Shown here piece by piece: positions 42,101 to 57,737 of a stretch of DNA of 57,737 nucleotides. The notes beneath the pieces are model-generated. The model saw only the letters and a program-made list of their open reading frames with translations, had not been told where the DNA came from and ran no database searches. Positions within the stretch are counted from its first letter, which is position 1. Each line of letters starts with the position of its first letter. The stretch lies in the NCBI GenBank assembly GCA_012295275.1, contig CM022677.1:7465985-7523721 (forward strand), given 5' to 3'. The stretch is from Chrysomallon squamiferum (lineage: Eukaryota; Mollusca; Gastropoda; Neomphalida; Peltospiridae). A program made the translations under genes and the position numbers.

Positions 42101-42990
42101 CTTCACTTGAAGTCGCTGGAGGAACTGGTAAGGTGGCTTCAAGGCAGAAAGTGGGAGACAGACCTGCTGAATGTCTTCACTTGAAGTCGCTGGAGGAACT
42201 GGTAAGGTGGCTTGAAGGCAGAAAGTGGGAGACAGACCTGCTGAATGTCTTCACTTGAACTCGCTGGAGGAACTGGTAAGGTGGCTTCAAGGCAGAAAGT
42301 GGGAGACAGACCTGCTGAATGTCTTCACTTGAACTCGCTGGATGAACTGGTAAGGTGGCTTCAAAGCAGAAAGTGGGAGACAGACCTGCTGAATGTCTTC
42401 ACTTGAAGTCGCTGGAGGAACTGGTAAGGTGGCTTCAATGCAGAAAGTGGGAGACAGACCTGCTGAATGTCTTCACTTGAACTCGCTGGATGAACTGGTA
42501 AGGTGGCTTCAAAGCAGAAAGTGGGAGACAGACCTGCTGAATGTCTTCACTTGAAGTCGCTGGAGGAACTGGTAAGGTGGCTTCAAGGCAGAAAGTGGGA
42601 GACAGACCTGCTGAACGTCTTCACTTGAACTCGCTGGAGGAACTGGTAAGGTGGCTTCAAGGCAGAAAGTGGGAGGCAGACCTGCTGAATGTCTTCACTT
42701 GAAGTCGCTGGAGGAACTGGTAGGTGGCTTGAAGGCAGAAAGTGGGAGACAGACCTGCTGAATGTCTTCACTTGAACTCGCTGGAGGAACTGGTAAGGTG
42801 GCTTCAAGGCAGAAAGTGGGAGACAGACCTGCTGAATGTCTTCACTTGAACTCGCTGGATGAACTGGTAAGGTGGCTTCAAAGCAGAAAGTGGGAGACAG
42901 ACCTGCTGAATGTCTTCACTTGAAGTCGCTGGAGGAACTGGTAAGGTGGCTTCAAGGCAGAAAGTGGGAGGCAGACATGCTGAACGTTTT
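42073..42990. repeat. 74-base minisatellite (about 12.4 units)
   Basis: Units start GTGGGAGACAGACCTGCTGA and end ACTGGTAAGGTGGCTTCAAG. GTGGGAG occurs at 42077, 42151, 42225 and onward to 42964, which is 12 periods of 74 minus one deleted base (GGTAGG in one unit near 42720). Variants include GAAGTCGC/GAACTCGC and GGAGGAACT/GGATGAACT. The period is not a multiple of three. It begins directly after the last 21-base units. Confidence 0.95.
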
Positions 42991-43007
42991 CACTTGAATT
43001 AGTCGGA

Positions 43008-43676
43008 AGCCAGACTGTGAAACAGAGGACGGAGCCGACCTGTTCAGACTCCTCACTTGCACGCACGGAAAGGTGGGATTAAGGCAGACAGCGGACGCTC
43101 GAACCTGGAATTTTAAGCACTTGACTTGGCTGCGGAATACAGGACGGAACCGGACCAACTGACCTGCTCAGGCATGTGTATTTGTGTGTGTGTGTGTGTG
43201 TATGTGTGTGTGTTTCTGTGTGTTTGTGTGTGTGTGTGTGTGTGAATGTGTGTGTGTTTCTGTGTGTTTCTGGGTGTTTGTGTGTGTGTGTGTGTGTGTA
43301 TGTGTGTGTTTGACATATCTAAACGATACAAACTTGGTTTTGATGACAGACTGTGAAACAGGACGGAGCCGACCTGTTCAGACTCCTCACTTGCACGCAC
43401 GGAAAGGTGGGATTAAGGCAGACAGCGGACGCTCGAACCTGGAATTTTAAGCACTTGACTTGGCTGCGGAATACAGGACGGAACCGGACCAACTGACCTG
43501 CTCAGGCATGTGTATTTGTGTGTGTGTGTGTGTGTATGTGTGTGTGTTTCTGTGTGTTTGTGTGTGTGTGAATGTGTGTGTGTTTCTGTGTGTTTGTGTG
43601 TGTGTGTGTGTAAAAAATGAAAACACTGCTGTAAGGTAAAACATCTGTATTTTACAGGTAGGACACATCTAAACGA
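43008..43676. repeat. Direct duplication of about 340 bases, with GT arrays
   Basis: ACTGTGAAACAG, GACGGAGCCGACCTGTTCAG, CACTTGCACGCACGGAAAGG and GACTTGGCTGCGGAATACAG occur at 43014-43170 and again at 43350-43510, each followed by a GT-rich array (43173-43310 and 43513-43612). The first part is much more GC-rich than the window. Part of the junction sequence (AAACGATACAAACTTGGT) is also repeated (43320 and 43670). Confidence 0.95.
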
Positions 43677-46295
<2,619 letters not shown>

Positions 46296-46554
46296 TTAGT
46301 TTAGTAAATCTTTCATGGTGGGTTAAAGTTAGGTGATTTAAATATACATTTATCAAAATATGTTTTCTTTAGTTTATTTGGAAACATTGTTAAGGTTAGG
46401 TGAGTGATAGGAAATTATTTGGTTAAATTTATTTCAAAACATCCTTAATTTTATCACACGAGTAAGGTTACGAGTAAGCTTTGTGCCCAGTGTTAACTTA
46501 AATAGCTGAAAAAGCTGCAAGACCTAGAAAATCATATGAGGAGTTTCAGAAGTA

Positions 46555-46606
46555 TGGTTAGCATTTTGGTTAGGTTTTGGTTAGGTGTTGGTTAGGTTTA
46601 GGTTAG
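46555..46606 (+). repeat. Degenerate GGTTAG tract (telomere-like)
   Basis: GGTTAG or GGTTAGG occurs five times in about 50 bases, separated by short T/G spacers. A further GGTTAGGTGA lies upstream near 46394. It is too short and irregular to call a telomere. Confidence 0.6.
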
Positions 46607-47084
46607 TCCAACTTATGTGCAGATTTAAATGTCAGTTAACCTGAAGCGTGTCTTTATTCAGCACAAACTGACAATTTATAGATTTTTGGTAAAAGTAAAT
46701 CAGTTCTGAAAGAGAACGTCGTTTTAACGAAAACCTTCGAAATATATATATTTTTTAAATGTTTTATTTTATATGTAAATATATATTTGATAAATTGGCT
46801 TTTAAAAAATCAAACAAACAAATAATAAATAAATAAATTAAAAGAAAAACAGACAATACGTGTGTTGTATTTGTTAAGCTGTATCAGGTGAAATAATATC
46901 GCGTTCTGAAACTAATATCTTTCTACCTACTACTAAAAGTCAACTATAAATACTACTGCTACGTACAAACAACAACACATAGTAACTGATATCTCAAAAT
47001 CGTGATTAGCTACTAAACTGGATACCTCAGTGATATCTGTAAACTCGTCTTTTAAAGCCCAAAGTTACAAATCATGTTTCGTCT

Positions 47085-47205
47085 TTTCTTCTCTATGAAC
47101 GCTCGAGTTAGTGGAGCAAGGGACTGATTCACAATAATCACAGAGGAGGGGAACAGGGCCGGTACTGAGGCTTCAGTGTTTTTAGGATGAGGAATAAAAC
47201 CATAT
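47085..47205 (+). repeat. Dispersed repeat, unit 1 of a direct pair
   Basis: Shares TGTTTCGTCTTTT (starting just upstream), AAGGGACTGATTCACA and ACAGGGCCGGTA with 48435-48560, about 1.36 kb away. Confidence 0.8.
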
Positions 47206-47539
47206 ATTTTTGTTTCATTTTGATTATTTATTTTTTTTATTTATTTTTATTTTCAATATGATTTCAGTTTTCTATCACTTCGTAACCTATAAGTAGAGAA
47301 ATATAATGTTAAAAATAAATATTGTGACGTCCGGTTTCTAAAATAGATTACAATACAAATCACTTTCACACACACACACACGCACACACAACATACGCAT
47401 ACACACATACATACATCTTCGATATATATATCCTGTCTCACTGATACGTGCAAACAACACAAAATATGTAAAGGAGACATAGTAATGAATAAATAAATAC
47501 CAACGTAAATAAATAAATAATGAATACAGAAGTAAGGGC

Positions 47540-47885
47540 AATACTACTATTATTAATACTACTACTACTACTACTACTACTACTATTAATAATAATAATA
47601 ATAGTGGTAGCAGTAGAATTACTAGTACTAGTATAATTACTATTACTTTTGTTTGCACTAAAACTATTATTATTATTACTAGTGTTACTAGTTATACTAC
47701 TACTGTTACTATTACTGCCACTACTACTACTATTAATAATAATAAAACTCAGCTATAAATACTACTGCTAATATTTGTATTAGTTATTACTACTACTCCA
47801 AGGACGACTACTTCTATTACTACTACTCCAACGACGACTACTTCTATTACTAGCTACTACGACAATTACTACTACTACTAAGAAT
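47540..47885. repeat. ACT/AAT trinucleotide region
   Basis: Mixed ACT, AAT and GTA-type triplets. It includes a 33-base direct repeat, TTACTACTCCAA(C/G)GACGAC, near 47785 and 47818. Confidence 0.85.
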
Positions 47886-48434
47886 AATTGTAATTAATCA
47901 GTGTGAACAGTATGCCAGTAATACATTTCATAAGGAACAGTACCTATAAATAATCAAAATCAAATAAAATGTGAATGCAGTTAAATAAAATAACAAAATA
48001 ACGATTTTCAGTATATATATATATATATCTATATTTTTTTTTTTAAGGGAAAATACCAACGTAATAAATAAAGTAAATTCATATTACCTAGAACATCTAG
48101 GAAATTTACACGACGATATTAAATTCCAGGATCATTTAATAAACGATGGATGGGCCTGACTACTACAGCTGCAACTACAACTAAAAATAATCATCATTTA
48201 CAGTTTTTGTGGAACTGTCATAAAGAAGCTATATATTTCATAAATAAATCAAATTATTACTTTTATTATTATAATTATTATTGTTGTTGTTGTTGTGGTT
48301 ATTAATCCTATTGTCCTTGTTGCTGCTACTGTTGTTGTTGTTGTTGTTTTTTTTTAATTTAGTTTGTTTGTTTGTTTGTTTGTTTGTCACTGGATATCTT
48401 AGACACGTGTTTTAAGTCCAGGTGTTAGAGATTA

Positions 48435-48560
48435 TGTTTCGTCTTTTGTTTACTGTGCACGTTCAAGTTAGTTTAAACAAGGGACTGATTCACATAATCT
48501 AAGAGGAGGGTGACAGGGCCGGTATTGAGATTTGTAGAAATTAATGGTGAGAAATAAAAT
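48435..48560 (+). repeat. Dispersed repeat, unit 2 of a direct pair
   Basis: Partner of 47085-47205. It ends about 50 bases before block Y' begins at 48609. Confidence 0.8.
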
Positions 48561-48978
48561 TGAGAAAGATAGTTGAACAAACAGACAAATAGACAGAGAT
48601 CTAACAGCAATTACAACAAACGGACATTTATTTCTCAAAACATACACTTTTTTATTACTTTGAGTCAACCAAACAAAAGCTAAAGAAAATAAGTTTCTTC
48701 AACATGTAGGTTTATTGACGTTTGAAAATTTATATTTATATACATGGCAATATTGGTTTTAACCTCCATATTGCAGTACTTATTTAGATTTTTTAACCAC
48801 CATATGTCAATTTTTTTTTTTTCACCTGCTTTCAGATAAAGTATAATTATAATAACATAATTTATATATATATAAATTAAATTTTTATTTCTTTACTGCA
48901 CTACTTTATTTTTTACCTCCATTCAGCAGTTTTGATTTTATATTTCCTGGGTACAGCAACATTTATATTTATTTTCAG

Positions 48979-53460
<4,482 letters not shown>

Positions 53461-56400
53461 TTTACTCTAAAATGCATTTTGGATATTGTAAGGAAGAGGA
53501 TTGTAGACTGATTAACAATAAGATTGAGTGACAGGGTAGGACCTGAGCTGGAATTCAAGGGTAGGAATGGCATTTGTCTATTTATATTCTTTTTTTTTTT
53601 TTTTTTTTTTTATTTAGGGTTTTTTGTTTTATTATTATTATTAATATTGTTATTTTATTTTTTATTTTTTATTGTTATAATTTTTATTATTATTAAAAAA
53701 ATATTATTACTTTTTTATTGTTATTATTATTATTATTAAGTTTTTATTTATTTTAACTCTAAGACAAACATACATACATCAAAATGGGGTTTTAAGAGAC
53801 TGTTCCTCTGCTTGACAGATTTGAGTTGATTCCAGAATATCCTAGGTCAGGCCTTATATATTTCCCTTCAAACAAAAAATAAATAATAATGTATACCATT
53901 TGGAGTGCTTGGTAAAAAGTGCCTTTAATTTTTTGAAACTATTAAATCTATATTCTTTTCTTCTTTTTTCAAATATACGTGTGGCTTTTTGGTGATGTTT
54001 TTCTATGAATTTTATGTTGGACCTGCATTTAGTTACACTGAGAATTGTTTTTGAGGATGCATTACTTTTTGAAAAGATATTTTTTTTTACTTTTTTTTTT
54101 CAAATACAGAAATATTAGCCAGCATTATTTAAAGCATCTTCTTCTTATTATTATTTAATAATAATCAATTTTTGATAAGACACATTTCGGAATATATTTA
54201 AACAAACAATAGTGGAATGAAATTTTAATATTTTTTCAAGAATTATACTGAATAAAATTTCACAAGGGTAAAATAAATCTTTAAAGTTTGATTATAAAAT
54301 TTGATTTTGCTGATACTTTTAAATAAACGATAAAAAGAAAAAATATTTTTCATGGATATATGAGTATGCATGAATGTTGACTGACTGTTTTTTTGTTATG
54401 ATTAACTGATTTTACATGAGAAAATGTATCATCTATTGGACTATTTTCACCAACAGATAACTGTTGTTACATTATCATCATTATATTATTATCCTCAGAT
54501 GATATTATTACATGACATAATATTAAAATGTTTTGTTTGTTTCAGGTTAGACTAAGTCATGTTTTTCTTTCTAATTCTTGATTTTGAAAGGATTATGTTT
54601 GCAAAGCTTGAATATTGTGATCAGTTCAGCTGTCATTTTTTGAAAATCACAAATCAATTGATAACTGTTAAAAGAAATAATGACAAAACAAATTTTGTTT
54701 TTTAAAGCAGAGCCATAATCTGTCTATCAATCTATCTAAATCTATACACATAGATACATAGATAGATAGATATAAAATGCTGCAATTAATATAAGATTAA
54801 TGGTATTATTTGTTTGTTGCATTAATTTTTATTTGCATTTAGTACTATAATAATATTTTGTATGCATGTTTACGATAAAATAAATAACAAATTATACACA
54901 TTTGTAGAAATATATATTAAGCATACTGTTTCATGTAATCATATTATCCTTTATTAGTGATATAAATACAAACAAATTATTTTTGTTCTTGTTTTCTTTC
55001 ATTTATTATTAAGAATTTTATTTTGTTTTTTTACTGTGATTGCTGTGTGGCTGTTAGCTGCCCTGGATTATTCTCCTCATGTAGCAAATGCGTTATTACT
55101 CACTTGTATAATTAATTAATAAATAACTTGGTTTTCAGTACAAAAATTTAAAAACTGTTCATTTTATAAATACAGCTGAAAAACTTGGAAATATATAAAA
55201 TTGATTACTTCATCAATATAAGTGAATAAACAATATTTATTTTAATTAGAAAAATACACAGTTAATTTTATCAAGGAATCATATTTTGAAGATCATCTTA
55301 TTTGTTTCTTTAATGACATTTCAGCATTTATGTATCATATGTTCCTAACCATCATTTTATAATGAGAAAAAACTTATAAGAACAGCTACTAACATCAAAA
55401 GCTATGAAGGCAGGGTTTAAGATTAAAATTTATTTCAATTGACCTGGTTTATAAAACATTTTTTATTTTCAGCAGCATACAGATGTATTTACCACCTCCA
55501 TAATCTACTATACATAAAGATGGCAGTAAATCTAATATAAATGGTTTTAAACTCTCAAGTTGACAGTTATTTTATACTTGACATATTTGTGCAGGGAAAT
55601 GAGTGGACATTGAAGTATCTGCAGTTATTTGTTGCCTTTTGTCCTCATCTAATATATATTATTATAACAGGCTTACTAGGGACAAGGTACATGCTGTACT
55701 AAACAAATAACACGAAAGTATCACATATCAACAGTAAGTGCTGATTTTAAACCTGTGTCAACAAATTTTAAAATTCTCCACATTATATGGACCATTTGCA
55801 GCACTACATTTGAAAAGTGAGAATAATAGATAGTCCTATATTTTTTTGGTTGTAAAGTATGATAATCAGCTTAAGATGACATCACAATTAAATTGTACTG
55901 AAAAGAATAGGGAAAACAAATCCTATTGTTTTTGTTACATATTTTTTATTACATTATATTATTCTTATACATTTTGTTATCAGTGAAAATGAGAATCCGT
56001 ACAAAATCATAAAGCTATAAAAGAAAAACATTTGAGAATATACATAATAATAGTACTAATAAAGGATAGAAATAAACATTAAACATAGAAATCTGTAAGA
56101 AAAGTTATACACAAAATACCTTCATTATTCCAAAACCAAACAGAATATAAATTTGTTTTTGTAGAAATAGTAAATAATAATAAAAATTAATTCTGCAAAA
56201 ATGAAAAAAAATAATAATAATAAAAATAAATGAAGCAAATCATTCTAAGATGTTTTATATAAACTGCATTAAAAACTTCATTCATTTAACAATATATATA
56301 TATATATATAATCTGCTTCATTTATTGTTTCTTTTCTCTTTCTGTATTTATAGACATACACACACACACACACACACACACACGGGTTAAATAAAAATAA

Positions 56401-57462
56401 TAAATGATGATCAGATTTGTAATATTTCTGTTACAGTAATAGTTGGGTGTACGGTATTAGTCAAATGATAAAGAAAATATAAACTGATTTCAAATCAACT
56501 TTACAAATAAAAAAATATGGATTATTTATAATACATATTTAAATCTAAAAAATACCAGTACAGTAATATAAATATTTAAAAGCAGTTCTGCAAATGAAAT
56601 TATATTTATTAGATAAATTATAAATTAGATAAAGGTGATTTATAGAATTAATAATAATAATAATAATATGCCATATTAATGCGGTTTACTTTGAATCATA
56701 ATATTCTAAGTTTAAACTAATGTTGATAAGAATATAAATAATTTTACATAAAAATATAAATTAGAAATATTTATATTCATAACTTTGCAATAAAATTAAT
56801 TATATTGTTATCATATTGTAACAAATTTAACTCTTTAATATAAAATTATTTATAATGCTGGTCATCCATTAGATATTTTTCTTCATATGACAATATTTTC
56901 TGTCCTGTATAAAACATTTTAGAAATTCAAGATTATAAGATGTTATCAAAATAATACAACTGGATCAAATTTCAAAAGCAAATGAATAGTTTTACGTATA
57001 AAAATGTTCATGATTTTTAACAGTTAGTGTATCAAAAGTCTTTACTTAAAACTAAATGATAAAAAATAAAATAAAAACTCCAGATCATTGCTTATGTAAA
57101 AACTGTAACAGATTTTTATTTTTTTAATTCTTTGGTTGCCCGTATAAAAAGTAGAAGTAGTAGCAGAATAAATAGAAACAGGATCCTTAATGTAAATTGT
57201 TAAATTATTTTTCTTAACTAAATACAATATCGGCATAAAATGATACAAATGAAAGTTATATTTTTTTAAAATGACTACATAATTAGAGAATAATAAAAAA
57301 TAACTATATGATCACAGTATAGGTTTAATGTGGTTAACAATGGCAAAATTTCACCAGTTTGTTTAGTGTCAGTTATTAAAAATAACACATATCTGAATTG
57401 AGCACTGGATGTGTTGCTATGGTCTGCATACCTGCTTATACACACGTCTGTAAATTCATTGA
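53461..57462. other. Intergenic region between FECH and SLC5, copy 2
   Basis: Counterpart of 22616-26541, with no coding signal. It contains a T-run with ATT repeats at 53590-53740, a CA run near 56355-56383 and an AAT run near 56650. Confidence 0.7.
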
Positions 57463-57639
57463 TCACAGGTAAGCTTGCTCATGTGGCTTGTTTGGATCTA
57501 TAACTCTGAATGAGAGGCCATCAATCTGCAGCCGTGGTTTAGATGCTTCAAATAAAACTGCAGGCTCTGCAATATCTCCATTAGATTTCACATCTCCATC
57601 AGCAGTAACAGTCAGCTCAGTTCCTTTGGTGCTTAACTC
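57463..57639 (-). CDS. SLC5-family transporter, terminal exon, copy 2
   Basis: On the minus strand the acceptor CTCTTGCAG precedes a 177-base exon (58 codons and TGA): ELSTKGTELTVTADGDV, KSNGDIAEPAVLFEASKPRL, ending RVIDPNKPHEQAYL. It is the cytosolic tail exon of the SLC5 gene, undamaged here. Against copy 1 (26542-26700) it differs by five amino-acid replacements, no silent change that I could see, and the two bases (TC) missing there. The upstream exons lie past the window end. Confidence 0.8.
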   Translation of the reverse strand, partial: ELSTKGTELTVTADGDVKSNGDIAEPAVLFEASKPRLQIDGLSFRVIDPNKPHEQAYL

Positions 57640-57737
57640 CTGCAAGAGACTCGGAAATTTTATTTTTTAATGCTTCAAAGCAATGGTTTCTGTACCAAAT
57701 TGTGACAAGAAAGAAACAACAAATATAATCATAAAAA

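Larger units (their letters stand above)
46296..48608. other. Non-coding DNA between blocks X' and Y'
   Basis: Includes the GGTTAG tract (46555-46606), a repeat pair (47085-47205 and 48435-48560), and ACT/AAT trinucleotide DNA (47540-47885). No gene and no 5' ferrochelatase exons were recognised. Confidence 0.5.

Noticed and set aside
40755-42110. 451-codon ORF as a repeat-rich structural protein
   Set aside because: Only the first 50 or so codons are integrase-derived. The remainder is the 21-base array read in drifting frames, and the upstream integrase has several stops.
42583-43158. Minus-strand ORFs with repeated LKPPYQFLQRVQVKTFSRSV
   Set aside because: Translation of the 74-base minisatellite. 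The frame changes with each unit because 74 is not a multiple of three, and the reading stays open only by chance.

Overview
The window is nuclear DNA of an animal. Genes are split by introns with normal GT/AG borders, the sequence is very AT-rich, and microsatellites, minisatellites and decayed transposons fill most of it. The identifiable host genes (a ferrochelatase with a C-terminal iron-sulphur cysteine motif and an SLC5-type sodium symporter) fit a metazoan, probably an invertebrate. I cannot name the species or phylum from this sequence.

The main architecture is a large direct duplication of two blocks. Block X (1 to about 4180; second copy from about 35234 to 42100) holds the last exon of an unidentified minus-strand gene, then a LINE ORF1 relic and a KRBA2/SCAND3-type integrase relic, each expanded by its own minisatellite. 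Block Y (19787 to about 26800; second copy 48609 to 57737) holds the 3' exons of ferrochelatase on the plus strand, converging on the 3' exons of an SLC5 transporter on the minus strand. The order is X-Y-[200 N]-X'-Y'. A scaffold gap of 200 N (30038-30237) separates the copies, so real tandem duplication and two haplotypes laid end to end in the assembly both remain possible.

Neither ferrochelatase copy could make a normal enzyme. Copy 1 (20221-22615) stays in frame throughout but has lost 54 bases of one exon and a 2,076-base piece that removes two exons and part of a third. Copy 2 (48979-53460) has all seven 3' exons but carries a +1 frameshift and a 5-base deletion. Both lack the 5' exons. 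The SLC5 gene is open across five internal exons in copy 1, whose last exon has a 2-base deletion that replaces the C-terminal tail; copy 2 shows the undamaged tail.

Between X and Y lie a piggyBac transposase relic (4380-6170), a hairpin-bearing minisatellite (6390-6915), leucine-rich-repeat-like exons on the minus strand (7279-8385), and a diverged inverted repeat (7279-12450 against 17320-19325). The spacer of the inverted repeat carries a pogo/Tigger-like MITE and an irregular CpG-rich satellite. A second MITE lies in the right arm. Between X' and Y' are a 74-base minisatellite, a 340-base duplication, a long AG tract and a degenerate GGTTAG tract.

I found no rRNA, tRNA, CRISPR array or bacterial-type operon. 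The more unusual material is the family of in-frame minisatellites grown inside transposon reading frames, and the complementary damage in the two ferrochelatase copies.
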